Assembly: GCF_001039355.2 (NCBI RefSeq)
Contig: NW_019776131.1
Coordinates: 17,080-53,378 of the forward strand
Direction: 5' to 3'
DNA from: Lingula anatina
Taxonomy: Eukaryota; Brachiopoda; Lingulata; Lingulida; Lingulidae
DNA length: 36,299 nt
Positions within the stretch are counted from its first letter, which is position 1. Each line of letters starts with the position of its first letter. Under the pieces are notes generated by a model. It did no database searches, had not been told where the DNA came from, and saw only the letters and a list, made by a program, of their open reading frames with translations. Shown one piece after another: positions 9,663 to 22,257 of this stretch. The translations under genes were made by a program, and so were the position numbers.

Positions 9663-10406
9663 CTTCAGGCTGAGTAAGATATAGTCGAATTTCGGCTAAT
9701 GCAAGATTTTACTTCAGAGGACTAGCCTACTGTGCTCTCCATATTTTTTGAGAATTACTAAACTAACTGTACATTGTCGAAATCTTCTTTTTTAGAACTT
9801 TCTATTACTAAAAATTTACAAAGTTAAAAGTATCAAAAGTGTTCCAATGCGCTATCAGCTTAAAGCTATATTTTCGGTCTCATACAGTCGCTATAGTCCT
9901 AATACTTTAAGTCGTTATTCGGCGGTTTAAATAAGTTAACCTACCGCATCATTTCAGGGTTTATTTTTCAGTTATTCTTTTCTAACCATCCCGGCCTCTT
10001 GGCACAGCAGTTTATTCGTCACAAATCGATTATAAATGCGCCTTAATTATGCCATAACGCTCAGGTATCTCAATTAAGTAACGCTCCTAGGGATCAGGGT
10101 GAGCCATTCAAGTTGTATGGGATGCCTTTTTCACATCTGCATTCTAACATATGGAAGAAGTTATCACACTACAACAGTAGGCAACGGCATTGTTAATTTC
10201 TTACGCAACGTTTTGTACCGTTTATTACGCTATCCCTTCCTGACGTCACAGAGCTTTCAAGCCCCTGGAAACAAACAATAGAGTGACGTCACACCTGGAG
10301 ACAAACAAAAGCAACCTCAGGGATGGAGACGGCAGGAGACATGGTTTGCAGTTAAACTCAAGAATCTTTTTATATATTGGCAGTGTTTTTCGTGAAAACT
10401 TTGATA
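9663..10406. other. Upstream region of the DUF4239-like gene
   Basis: No gene was recognised. It should contain the promoter and 5' UTR of the gene starting at 10407. Two copies of TGACGTCA(C)-like, CRE-resembling sequence occur (TGACGTCACAG at 10242 and TGACGTCACACC at 10284), a possible bZIP input; this is inference only. Confidence 0.35.
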
Positions 10407-12594
10407 ATGTTTCGCGAAACAATGCTTGGATTCTTGTTGTTTCACCTTGCCGCAGCAAGTTCTACCACTCCGGAGCCTGAGGTTCCAACGTGGAAATTGT
10501 TCAGCTCTTCGCTTGAGGATAAAATCGTTGCACCAATATCTTGTATTGCCATAATCATCCTAGGTAAGCATAACTGGTTTGATCGTAACTCGTTCATCCT
10601 GGGTTAATTTCGGTTAGCTTACAAGCAACACTGGTTTAGCTACGCACTGGTAGTGCCGCTGGTTTTCCAAATTCCTACATTTTACATAAGCCTATGCGTA
10701 AGCATATCAAAAATACAACAAGCAAATAACATACTACTATCACTTTCACTATAACTCACAATATGTTTTAAAATTCTGTTTTTAATTTAGGCATGCTGTA
10801 CCTTTATCTGAAGACAAAAGCTCTTCATGCCCAAGATAAAACAAAACATACTGAAGCTGATCTCCACCCAGAGCGTGACAAGGACATAGAAAGTATGAAG
10901 AAACTCGGCACAGGAGATTTCGAACCCTTCCTCAATCCCTTCGACGTCGAGGCCGAAACCCGACTAAGATTGTATTCAAACAATGTGCAGGAACTTTTCA
11001 CGCTCTCCTTCCCATGTATTTTTGTGGTGGCATGTTCTCCCTTCATGCTTTTGGTGCAGTCTTACATCGTCAGCTATATCTGGGATGATGTGGGAGTCAA
11101 CTCCAAGTTCGTGAATGCCAACATCCCAATTCGATGCTTTTTAATGCCATCGGGTCTAGTGTACGCCATCATGTTTGGGTTTGTGTTTCAGTGTGTCACC
11201 AGGAAGCAATCGGCAGTCACTGACAGGTTTTTGTACCAGGTGAAACTCCTCTGGCAGATCGTGGCCATGACGACCAAGATCCATCTCTCAGACACAGACC
11301 GTCTAGATGTGGTTATCGCTGTGAAGGATGCCATTGTCCACATGATGGTCCGTATTGTCGACCGTCCTGTGGAGAAGTACATGAATCCGCCACCGGAGCA
11401 TCTGACAGGTATCTTTAGCGATACAGCATCTGTGATCCATGATATCCTGAATGATGAAATATATATAATTGAAGACGGACGTTTATTAATCAATTTTATT
11501 CAATGACGGTATTGACATCACTCAATTTGTCAACAGACACGAGCATAAGTCAATAATTAATGCGTAGCGTGTTATATGATTCATTCTCATAATTGTGCGA
11601 GAGTCTGAATGAAAAATGTATTTTCTGTTCCTAAACTCTTAATTTATTTCTGCCCCTATCTCCTGTCATCCAAAACCATGTGTTAGAATTATGGACTCTA
11701 ATTCTTTTCCCTATTTAAAGACTTTTTAAGAAATGAACATAACATATTTCAGACAGCCTGTACGCCATTCTTGATAAGATTCGGGAGGTCGACTTAACCG
11801 ACAAGTCCGCCATGGTTGATACCACGATGATGCACAAGATCAGCAGCATTATTGTGGAGCTCATTGGGAGTGATTACGACAACTTCAACATCTTCCACGC
11901 TCGCACACACATCCTCCAGTCAGTATTGGTTAAATACAAAATTATGAAATACGTGCTAATCTATTAAATTTTTTTAAACTGTGTTGGCTAGACAGCAAAA
12001 AATATTGATTTTCATAAAATGCACGTGGCCGAAGATAAAAACTTATATGGCATTTAATATTATTCTCCCGTTATGATAAATTAAGCTAAAATTTGTGGCA
12101 CAATTTGTTTATCATATTTAGTATGGGATTATACTTTCAATATTACGATTTTTCTCAAAATCTTGGTAATTAATTTAAATAGGGCATATGTGTAATAACT
12201 ACTGTTACTTTGCAGATGGTTCATCCTGGAGTTTCTGGGTCTATCTGCGTACTTTGGCATCTTGCTGATTGACGGCAAATCATACATCTTCGAGCTGGTC
12301 GTGTCCTACATCACAGTAATCTCTATCTCCATGTTGTGCTACATCGTTGCTGATCTAGACGCCCCCTTCAGTGGCTTCTTCACAATCGACATCAAGCCTC
12401 TGTTTGACATTCTGAGGCGCGCAGAACAGGTGTACAACGACACGTGCGCTAGTGCCTCACAGGCGAGGAGAGAGAAGTATTTGAAGGCACAGAGCGCCCC
12501 CAAGAGCCGACCCCAGGCGATCCCACGCAAAACCCGCCCAAAGACCGTGGGCACAGAAGATGTATTTTTTGACCTGATGTCAGCAGATGGGTGA
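10407..12594 (+). CDS. Bestrophin-like (DUF4239-type) multi-pass membrane protein
   Basis: Four exons, 10407-10563, 10791-11408, 11753-11918 and 12216-12594, with consistent phases (1, 1, 2), give 439 residues and one TGA stop. A hydrophobic N-terminus (LGFLLFHLAAASS) looks like a signal peptide. Membrane segments follow near residues 45-65 (IVAPISCIAIIILG), about 120-145 (LFTLSFPCIFVVACSPFML), about 165-185 (PSGLVYAIMFGFVF), about 315-335 (FILEFLGLSAYFGILLI) and about 340-365. The long middle (DRFLYQVKLLWQIV and on) is helical and polar. The signature DLDAPFSGFFTIDIKPLFDIL-type block after the last membrane helix matches the C-terminal 'LDxPFxG' hallmark of the DUF4239/bestrophin-like family. 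The basic tail has AIPRKTRPK. The function is unknown; an anion-channel role is only suggested by the family name. The gene appears intact. Confidence 0.75.
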
Positions 12595-14577
12595 GACAGA
12601 CATGGGTGGCTAGAGAGAACGAAACTGCACTTCTACGATAACTTTTAGTTACTTTTGACACATTTAACAAAAGAAATCTTAAAATTTTGATAACAGCCAA
12701 CCATTAAAAACCCAAAGTATTTAACTTGATTACGGTATTTTCAACTTTGACATTTCACTACCACTCACCACTCATTGAATAGTTTAAATTAATCTTTAGA
12801 GTCCCAGAAGAAAACATATAGTAAAAACCATTTGCGTTACTCGTTTATTCATCAAAAAGCCTAAAGGGGACGCGAAAACAACATTGAATATGGTGAAAAA
12901 GATAGAGTCAATCCATAAATTACTAGTTTGATAATCATAACAGAAGACAGTAACTACATTTAAGTCCTGTTACAAAAGATACACAAGATATGCGAACGGG
13001 CATGGCTAGCGTGAACAACAACACGCAAAAAAACAAGAACATGTGTATGAGGGTTCGGTGGAAAGTCCACCGTTCAAAAGCACTGTCTACCTACATAATA
13101 TAAGCAATTTCCTTTTTACATTCTCTCAATTGTTATCAAAATAACCTCTCATTGTCTGAAGCAATTTGACTTGCGCAGAAAACAATAAAAATCATTAAAA
13201 CTGCCCCAGGTCAATAGTGTATTACAATTTACCGTTTATCACGAGCTATCAAAATAACAGATAATTATGTGTACGTGCTCAAAACCGTGTATTGAAATGA
13301 ACAATACGTGCAAGGAATCATCAATTGATATCAAAAGAGACAAATACGTTCTGCAGATATAAAAAATCAATGATATTTTTGGGCATTTTGGATTAGAAAC
13401 CCTGACCGTTTCGACGACTTATTGTGCCCTGAGAACATAGTAGGTTTAAAGAGAATGTGACAAAGGTGAAGGCCGTTTATACTAACCAGTGCTCGTTAAA
13501 TATCCGACTGGAATCATACCGGTATTTATTGTACACAACATAATGGTTCGTTTTTGATGATTTTATTTGATGGCCTATTTCCGATGAGGTGCTGGAACAT
13601 AAAAATGATTGCTAGGATATCGTTGTTTCTCCGTATAAAACTAAGCGAAACGATCGGTGTACATATTTATCAGTGGAAGAGGCCATCATGAAGACCGCTT
13701 GTTTCACAGTGCCAGGTATTGTTAGCGACCTTTCCAAATGTAATGTTTAAGCTGCAGAATGAATTTAATATTGCTGGTCAATTTCTAGTAGCGAGTAGCA
13801 TAAGTAAAAATAATAAATAATAACAATATTAGGCAGGCAGGAAAAGATTTCGATGGTGTCATTTTATTAATTTTGTTGCACACATTAGGCCACGTTATAA
13901 AGTGCATGTGCAGGTACGTGCAAAGAAAAACAAACGCTCTTCTTTATTTTCAATATAAGAAAAACGAGATGTGGTTAGACGTGGAATGTAAACGTCTTTT
14001 TTCAGTTTTAATCCTGTTGATTGGTGTCCTTGACTTTTCCAAGGTAAGAGCAATTTCACAGCAATTTTTAACTGCATCCTCCACAATTATTTCATTCGTG
14101 TTGTAGTTTTGCTAAAAGAGGTGTGTCACAATCTACATAATCAGGATTTAATCTACTTGGCAGTGCCTTATACTATAATGCATTTATTTACGAAATATTA
14201 CCTTACTGACCATAGGTGCTGAAATTCCAAAAAGATGCGATCTATAACTAGAATAATAGAAGTACAAAATCTAAATTTCACATTACATGCCAATTGCAAT
14301 CTTGGAACATATAGAATTGGCATTGCAGGCACAGCAGGGTAGTATCCATGGCATTCCTGAGAGGTTCTTGTTTAAGTGCGAAGGTCGAGAGGATGGGATA
14401 TACGCAGATATCGCAAGGAATTGTCAGGTGAGGTGCTAAGTATCCTGAATTTGAGGGCATCTTCTTTGTTCACTTTTAATTTAGTATCCTCTCGGTTCAC
14501 TTCGAAGTATCGATGTTCACTCAAGCTCAAGATTTGATACAGCCTGAACGATGACCAAATATCTATAAGTAGTAGAT
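12595..14577. other. Intergenic, convergent 3' flanks
   Basis: AT-rich sequence between two convergent genes. No coding region was recognised. ACAATAAAAATC near 13183 is the nearest candidate polyadenylation hexamer for the plus-strand gene but lies almost 600 bases past its stop. Confidence 0.4.
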
Positions 14578-14583
14578 TTTATT
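14578..14583 (-). terminator. Candidate polyadenylation signal (AATAAA)
   Basis: TTTATT on the plus strand reads AATAAA on the minus strand, 60 bases past the stop of the TauE/SafE gene at 14643. Confidence 0.5.
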
Positions 14584-14642
14584 TTTTTCTCCCTTTCTTT
14601 CTTTCTTCTTCTGACTTTTTGCAAAGCCGTCGTATTAATCAT

Positions 14643-16614
14643 TTAGAGTAAAGTGTTAACTTCAGTGACAACGTTTTCTTCGTTTGTTCCTCTCTGACTG
14701 TCACAAAATTTGTCTTGGTAAGAATGTTTAAGGAATTCTGATTTTATCTTCAATGATTCTTTAGTCGTCGCAAATTGAGAGTTAGCTTCCTCCAACCCAT
14801 CCTCTCTATTCAACTTCTCCAGTGTCTCAATGCTCTGTAAAATCCTCGTGCCAATTTTCGTGATCGATGCAAAGAAAATGGCGCCAAATATAATAATCCC
14901 AACAGAGATGAGGATCAGTTCGATGGTTAAAGGTCGCACAATAGCGAAGGCGGCCACAAGAGCCACGGTATCCAACACGTAGATCAAGGCAGCAAGGACA
15001 AGGCGGTGGAAGTGACTGCCAATTACCGACCCGAACGGTGCGCCGACGATGACAACCGGCACTGTGACGGCCACATATTCCCAGCAGTCAATGGAGACGC
15101 CTCCAATGATGACAGCCCTCCAAAACAGTCCAACCACAGTGTTTCCCGCCATCAGGACGATGGAAGTGGGCGTGGCAGTTTTCTCGCTGACGCGGAACAG
15201 AAGGGTGAGGATACTGAAGCTGCAGATATCCAGTCCACTTCCGGCAAACGACGTAAACATCCCACCAGCAAAGCCTGTCAGAACCAACACCAATGCTTTC
15301 CACCAGTTAAACATTGGTATCTTCAGAAAAGTACGTCGCTTGTGGTTTATATTAAGGAAAAATAGAGCGAAGGCAAACGTGAACCAGATGCAGACAAATC
15401 CCAACTTTTTCTGAGGTGGGGTCAATAGCGGGCTCACGTATTCCAGGCCAATAATGATTCCCACAGCCCCCCCCTAGAGAGGAGAAAAGTATGGCGTGCC
15501 ATTCCAAGTGGATTTGCATGTAGATGATGGTGAATGCTGCCGCCGGGAGTCCAACAGACTGGATGGCCATGGAGAAGTCTCTGGCCACGATGGGGGAGAT
15601 TTTAAACGCCAAGGTCATCACAGGGAACGCTACGGCCCCTCCAGCCTCACTGGTCATTCCTGGTAAAAAGAAACAGAAAAACCTTGACGAGATATGCATT
15701 TAAAAGAAGATATAGAGGAATATATTATTTTTCTAATAATTTATTAATTCAACCGATCAATTGTACCTAAAAAACTAGACCCGCTATTAGAGTCCATGCC
15801 TACAAACGCTTCGAAGATTCTGGAAGTGATGTCAGTACACATGAATAGGCCCTACGCCTGTCCACCTAGGGCTTTATTTTTTATTTTGATTCATTTTGAG
15901 AATTACACTACCTGCAACTAAAGAGCCCAACACCATGGTTATGGTCATGAAGTATTTATCCGTGAAAAGCCCCCAAAAGTTGTATCTGATCATAATAGAC
16001 AGCCACGCAAACATGATGACAGACACTGGGATAGCGAACGCAACGATGCGTCTGTGCTTCACCATGAACTTCTTGTACCATTTTGCATCTGGAGAGAGAC
16101 TTCTCAGAGCCTCTTTTTGGGCTGGCAGAAGATGCTGGCCTGGTAAATAAATAAATAAATAAACAATTGATTTTTGGTTGAATATGCCTAATATTTTGTT
16201 AGGGAAATATGATGTTTTGATTGACATACCAGTACCAAGGGTATACCCTATCAAGTCCTATAGTAAGCAAAATATACATGAAGATTGCCATTTCAAATGA
16301 AATGTTCTAAGATTGATAAACTTTGTCTTCGAAAATTTGATTCAGATTTTCCCTTGCTTTGGAACTCCTCAAATGATGCACATATGTCCCTAATTATTAT
16401 AATTGTTTTGTTCTTATATAGTTTCTTTAAGTTAGTTAACTGTGTTCCATTTTTTTAAATTTGAGAACAATCTTACATTTTTTTCTACTTTAAACATAAT
16501 ATTGCTTATACCTTCCCAAAAATATTTTTTAAGAAAGACTTTTAAATCAAAAGGGCGTTTCCGGACACAGCATCCACGATTTGATGACGTCGTGTTATCG
16601 TCTGCGGTAGACAT
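14643..16614 (-). CDS. TauE/SafE-family (TSUP) membrane exporter, copy 1, frameshifted
   Basis: Exons on the minus strand are 16512-16614, 15912-16139 and 14643-15659; both introns are phase 1, so the 228-bp middle exon is symmetric. ATG 16614 is the first in frame. The protein (448 residues if the shift is ignored) has a cytosolic start with CCVRKRPF, a membrane helix at IVAFAIPVSVIMFAWLSI, and two inverted half-domains. The first is GSLVAGMTSEAGGAVAFPV; the second is GFAGGMFTSFAGSGLDICS with TPTSIVLMAGNTVVG. These are the paired Gly-rich motifs of PF01925 proteins, which export sulfite or organosulfonates in bacteria. Exon 3 has eight C residues at 15467-15474 (plus strand), where copy 2 has seven bases, shifting the frame. 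This is either a real lesion or a homopolymer base-call error. The polar C-tail differs completely from copy 2. The substrate in animals is unknown. Confidence 0.85.
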
Positions 16615-18789
16615 CAATAAAATGTTCTGAAAGTAAACAGGCTTTCAGTTATTTTATCGTCATTGTCATCATTAATTGTCTTGTCACCTTTACAGGACTT
16701 CATATATGAGCGTGTTCCGGCTATGTAAAACATGTATGTTACACATTACTAAAATGGATTCTTTTTCTTAGGGATAACTTAAATTCATGTAATATTATAT
16801 AATGACTTAAACCACTTTTTGCTAAAACATACGTATTTAGTCGTTGAAAAAAGGACATTTAAATAGCTTTTATTTTTATCGAATCTTTTGCAACCGACAT
16901 TTTCATTCGGCTCTTTGACGTCTGCGGCGATCTGTTCTTCCTCATCCATCGTAGTATTTTGTGCCTAGATATTTCATACGCAACCCGGTTTGTTGACCCA
17001 GTGCTCCAGGTGTATCTAACAAAAGAATGCAGCATATTAAAGTACAAATGTACATGTGAAAATCGAGACTCGTGAAGGTACACTAACAAAACGGTTATTC
17101 ATGCATGGATAAAAAATGCATCGAATAACCTAAGTAGTAAATGTGTCTGTAGATTATTCGTTTCGTTCAAAAGATACGCCATTCTAGTTATGTTACGTGA
17201 ACAAAGAACGGGCGTAAGAAGAGAATTGCCTGAGAATATTAGCACGCATTTTCTTTCATGGTTCAAGCAACTCAAAACAGAACATGTGAAATTCTTTTTT
17301 CATATATATTGTTTAGACCGAAAAAAAACGAACATCTTACTTGTCAGAGTTTGGATTGGATCACTATTGGGGCCGTTGTTGAAAGTGCTTTTATCTTTGT
17401 TTGCAATGTAAAATAATGATAAATATCTTTATAACACAAGGTCGTGGCTCAAGTCCTTTAAAAGGTTAAAAGTAAAATGAATGGCTACCTCTAGCATCAA
17501 TTGTTAGGTCGTCTACTCGATGATGATCAAGAGGCTAAACACCCGTTCTTAAATCATAGAATTAAAAAACGCGAACACAAGACGAATTGATAGAAATAAA
17601 GCTTCATTTAACAAAGCGAAAATTCTTTACTCACCCGCTTTTTTCTCTAGACAGGAAAGGCTAGAGAGTCGGCAAAGATGTGGGTTCGGTTGATCAAACT
17701 GTTAAGGGCACGGTGGGTACTACCTCAAAAGCAGCCATTCAGGCGGTAGCCATAGCAATTTGAAATTGAGTCCGCTAGCGCATGCGGCCTCACCGTGAAA
17801 GGCAGAACTAGGGGATGTGGAGTACGTGCTCTCATCGTGTGCCTTTAGTGTCTCCTAATTCGTCTCAAAGCTCTTGGGTTGGAAACCAACTCAAGACGCC
17901 ATTCACTCTCATCTCTCCTCTCCCTACCCTACTTTTTTCCTAACCCACTGACACCCTACTTACAGTTAGATACAATTAAAAAAAACTTATGAATCAAACA
18001 GGAAATCATTCGTAGCTTGTTAAGTATAATTAAGGATTAAACTTTCTGTAATTATACAATTAAAGTAACAGTAGGAAAAATCAACAAAATGTTTGGGTTT
18101 TTTTAGGTTAAAAAATCTTTATATAACTTATACGACAAAATTTTTTTCTAAAAATGAATATTAAGAATTTAAGGCAGTAATGTTTTTTTCCGTCAAATTT
18201 GTCAAAACCGTGCACCAGATCAAAAATGGAATTTTAAGGAAAGATTTTACAAATAAATACAAAATAGTGACAATTCATCTGTAAATAAAAGAAACAAACA
18301 ACTGTGTGTCAGTTGCCAATTTTATTCTTTGAGCGGCTTGTGCTTACGTGTCACCGTCATATACAGACTTGACATTTAATATGGAATATTTCAGTTTCGA
18401 AGGTATACCTAGGTAAAAATGCGTTCTTTTTTCAAAAAACTCCGATCTCGTATAAGATTTGTGAATGGAGAACTGTGTAGTCAGGTGTGTCGCTACCAAT
18501 TAACTGACTTTCATGTCTGTTGCGCTGCTACATTATGTAATATGCAGTGATTTAATTGGGTAGTGTTCCTTTGGGCTGGTCAATGCTTGGCTTAGGCAAA
18601 GCTTGGTTCTGTCAAAAAAGTATCCATATGTCGACAACTACTGCATAGAAGAATTTGAAATTTTGCATGCAAGCGGTCAGTTTTGCAGTGCGGAAGGTAA
18701 GTCAAGTAGTGCATTACAAATTTTTTAATCTATGGCAGAATGGCGCAAAAAAGACAGACATTACCAGACAGATCATAGCGCCAAACAGA
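16615..18789. other. Intergenic, upstream of TauE/SafE copy 1
   Basis: No gene was recognised. A more GC-rich block at about 17640-17930 differs in composition from its AT-rich surroundings and may be an old repeat, but no ends or coding blocks were found. Apparent short reading frames here show no family signature. Confidence 0.35.
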
Positions 18790-19640
18790 ACGGTCCCCAC
18801 AGTTTTATAGAGTAATGCCCAGACTGATGTTCCTACACAGAGGTCACCCCCAGTGTATCAAAATCTTACCTACAGGGCACAGGACCGCCGTCTTTCGGGA
18901 TACGCTGCTGCAACTAAACAAAAAAAAACACTCAGAACGAGGGGTAAATTGCCACCAAAATGCGTTTTTCAAAGCCCTTAGCGAACACCAAACTGGGTTT
19001 AGCAGGTAAAAACACTAAACGACCTCCGAGGCACCCACTGTAAACAGCAAAACATCGTCGTCTGTTTCTCTAATGAATTGGGGGCCATGACCGTTTCTGG
19101 GTAGAACACTGAAACTGCATGGCTTTATTTATTGAGGTCAGATTTCACCTGTTCCGCCCAATTAGTCAAAACAGAGTTTACAGATATCCAGAAGAGGCCT
19201 ACGACGAAGCATATGCCGGATCTAAAGTGAAAAGGGTGATTGACAGCGTCAGTATTTGGAGTGGATACCACATTGGTGCCAAAACACCAATGGTAGTCAT
19301 CGACGAAAACCTGAACCAGATCAAATTAAGGAATAATCTCGGAACCACTTGACTATCATTTGATAAGGGGCACCTTAGGAACAATTTTAGGTTGCACGGT
19401 GAGGTTGCAGGTTCACACAGAGCACTTTTAATAGCAGATAACTTACAGAACCAAGGGAATGGGCCGCTACCCTAGTCATCAAAATCGCAACATATGAACT
19501 ACATAGACAATATTTCGGTAGGCCATTACTCGCCGAATCAACTGCCTACATGTCATACAACAAAACTGGACCAGATTGAATACTTTTAGACCGATGCCTG
19601 GAATATTATTCCAGATTGAACTCTAAAAACCTACCCCAAG
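18790..19640 (+). pseudogene. Tc1/mariner (Tc1-like) transposase fossil
   Basis: The clearest block, at about 19119-19352, reads RFHLFRPISQNRVYRYPEEAYD, then SVSIWSGYHIGAKTPMVVID and ENLNQIKLRNNL. This parallels the Tc1-like order S-R-F-x-L / RVYRRxGERY / SVMVWGGIS / LVVIxGNLN. Further on, a block near 19565-19590 resembles PDxNPIEY. The first catalytic Asp (DESRF) has become Val/Glu-containing sequence, and several stops and frameshifts interrupt the copy, so it is inactive. Terminal inverted repeats were not found. Confidence 0.65.
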
Positions 19641-20167
19641 GAATGCCTTGCCGCTTGAGAGCGCTGGCAACAGCCAGAAGAGGCCAGGCGTAACAGCGAC
19701 CATTACTGTGACTATAGCAACTGACATGAGGGTCTTTTGTGGAGCGTATAACTCTTTTACAGACGATAATTTGGAAAATATGGAGATCCAAAATATCTCT
19801 TTTAATGGAAGTCGTATGACATAGAATAGGCAATGTGTTTTTGTTTGCTTCTCTGGCGAATTTCATTAATGAATTGATATCACAATGACATCAAAGAGAT
19901 AATTTTAAGTTATTAAAACACGATTTTAATCCTTATTTTCATTTATCAGTCAGCAAAATAGGAAAAAAACTGATAAAAAATTACTTGGAAAAAATAGTCC
20001 ATATTAAATGTCAAGTCTGTATTATCAAGATCAACAGAGACATACGAAGAAGAAAGTACATCGGCTCTTGTTGAACGCGTTATCGGCAAAATAAAAAGTT
20101 ATTTATTTCTGAACTCAGTGACAAGAGAATTGGAAAATTTAATGGACATATATTGTTATTTGCCAAA

Positions 20168-20210
20168 ATATATATATATATATATATATATACAGAAAGG
20201 CCTTTCTGTA
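20168..20210. repeat. (AT)n microsatellite abutting a perfect 20-bp palindrome
   Basis: About 24 bases of alternating AT are followed at once by TACAGAAAGGCCTTTCTGTA (20191-20210), which equals its own reverse complement. Confidence 0.9.
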
Positions 20211-21358
20211 AGCTACACGTGCATAATACATGTATGGTAAAGACAAAATGGATAATAAAAATAATCTAACAACGTATTTGTAAAGTAATACAAATATGCT
20301 TAGTATTAAAGTAGGCCTACATATATTTAACTGTCTTAGATAGTTGAAAAGTTAGAAATGTGTGGAAAACACTTTATTTGAATGATTTTATTGTTTTTGA
20401 TTGAAAACGATGAAAATACGCATGAAAACATTTAAAAATCAAATAATTTGGCCTCTTGCTATAATTTTTTTGCCTGACGGTTTTGATTCAGTTTGACAAA
20501 ATTTTCATACTTGTCAGACCGAAATTTTGTACATATACCAGAGTAAGACACGGTAAACTTTAATTATCGTCTTAAAATTAGAAGGTTTTAATTACAGAGG
20601 AAAGGTCGTAGTTGTGGCCGCCCCCCTTACCGAACAACTGAACAAGTAACACCTGATGCCTTATCAGGTACCAAACGATTTAATCAGTTCACCGACGAAC
20701 GATCTGTTTGTCAGTTTTACCTGTATACACAGCTCATGTAGGTATGAGTCAAACAATGCAGGGAATCTTTTCATTTTATCATTTCAAAAATCTCTTAAGA
20801 CATCCCTCAAACAAGACATAAAAATCGTAATGAATTGATACTGCCGGTAAATGAGGTGATATCGCCACAGCTTGCATATATACATGTAATATTGTGAAAA
20901 CGTAGGCTTACGCACCTGTCCACACTCTTGAAAGCTGTGTACGAGTCTACTGGCTATTTTGATTTTACATATAAAAAATAACGAGTCTCTTTCGCATATC
21001 TTTATTATCGGAAGCATTTAAAAGAACTCTGAAGCTTTAGTTCGTCATCACTATTGAAAGTGCAGCCAAGGCGCGGCCGCTTAGGTGAAGTCTAGTTGTA
21101 CAGCGCATCGTATTTAAACTGAGAAAGAAAACATTTAATTGCTTGATTCTCCGTCCAAAAAGCTGTTTTCTTGCCTACAGTTTACGCATTTCTGTGCTTC
21201 AGCCACCTTTTTAGTTTGACAAAAAGCAGTGCACGCTTCAAACGACCTTTTTATATGCGCACCTTGTACATCATCTACACCTAGCATTGCCATGCTGGAA
21301 ACAGCAGAGGACTACCATGAGCCCTGTGGCGCGCGGTTCCTGTCATGCGCACTTCGTA

Positions 21359-21387
21359 TTTCCGCAAAAGATGAAAAAGGTCTATAG
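21359..21387. repeat. Dispersed 29-base repeat, copy 1
   Basis: The core AAAAGATGAAAAAGGTCTAT recurs at 35169-35197 with one mismatch over 29 bases. The flanks differ. It is probably a fragment of a dispersed repeat. Confidence 0.6.
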
Positions 21388-21639
21388 ACAAGTGGAGATT
21401 TGTATATGCGCGCACATAGCATTGGCTTGACGTCAGCTCATTTGCATTGTAATTCTGTTTTGCCCTATAATTATCTCATCAGACTGTATGCATTATTACG
21501 CAAGAAAATGATCCATTAGTTGTTGTGTGACAAATAACACACAGGAGGCAGCAGGTACATTTATTACTGTTCTTTTGTAATATTAAAACCACACTGGCCA
21601 ATGTCTTTAAGTCTCCGAAATCTTATGAGAATTTACCTT

Positions 21640-22257
21640 GAAAACTTTATACTGCAGTGTTGGCAAACAATCGCACCGCATGTTTTTCGTGTACGCTGAA
21701 GGCTGAAAAGAAAATTCCGGGGAAAAAGTTAGGCATGTGAAATCAGGTACACTTGCGACAGCCATCCTTGCAAGAATAGATGTCGCATTCAAATAAGATA
21801 CTAAAGATGTTTACGTTTTTGGTCTCATTGTGTGCACTTTCTCTTGTCTCTGCTTTGATGTGGTCTGCAATGCAGTCAAAACCAGGCTAGTTTAGATACG
21901 TGGCAGTCAGAGGAAAAACAGAATCAAACATGTATATAAGTTTTCATGAGCATGAAGGCAGTAAAAGAACAGTTCCTAGAGGAGATGGCAACACCACAGC
22001 AAATGGATCATATAAAAGTGAAGAGATTTCGTTTTCAAAGTTTTCAACAATCAAATGCTCCAGTTTACCCGTAGTGTTTCCAGATGTACCGCTAACCCAG
22101 CAGTGGATGCTTGTCATTCTCCCTTCAATCGATTCGCTAGATTATGTTTTCTCAGAATACTTCTACACCAATGATGGCAGACGACAGGTGGAAGTTACAT
22201 CCATGACTTCCGAAAACCACGTTCCATTTGTTTGTCAGATTTGGGCCCGATCTAAAG
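21640..22257 (+). pseudogene. GT92-like type II membrane protein, copy 2 (premature stop)
   Basis: Closely similar to 6690-7283, including upstream sequence around GGCTGAAAAGAAAATTCC. The frame opens at ATG 21780 and encodes the anchor LVSLCALSLVSALMWSAM. It reaches TAG at 21888-21890, where copy 1 has GAG (codon 37). After the stop the frame stays open and conserved to FVCQIWARSK, so the lesion is recent or the stop is bypassed. Similarity to copy 1 ends at 22257; the next bases belong to a chitin-binding gene. The catalytic GT92 domain is absent here too. Confidence 0.65.

Larger units (their letters stand above)
19641..21639. other. Intergenic, AT-rich
   Basis: No gene was recognised. It contains an AT microsatellite with a palindrome (20168-20210). 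A minus-strand open stretch at 19606-19866 has no family features. Confidence 0.35.

Noticed and set aside
19606-19866. A minus-strand 86-codon open frame
   Set aside because: No recognisable family or splice context, and it adjoins the Tc1 fossil; treated as chance.
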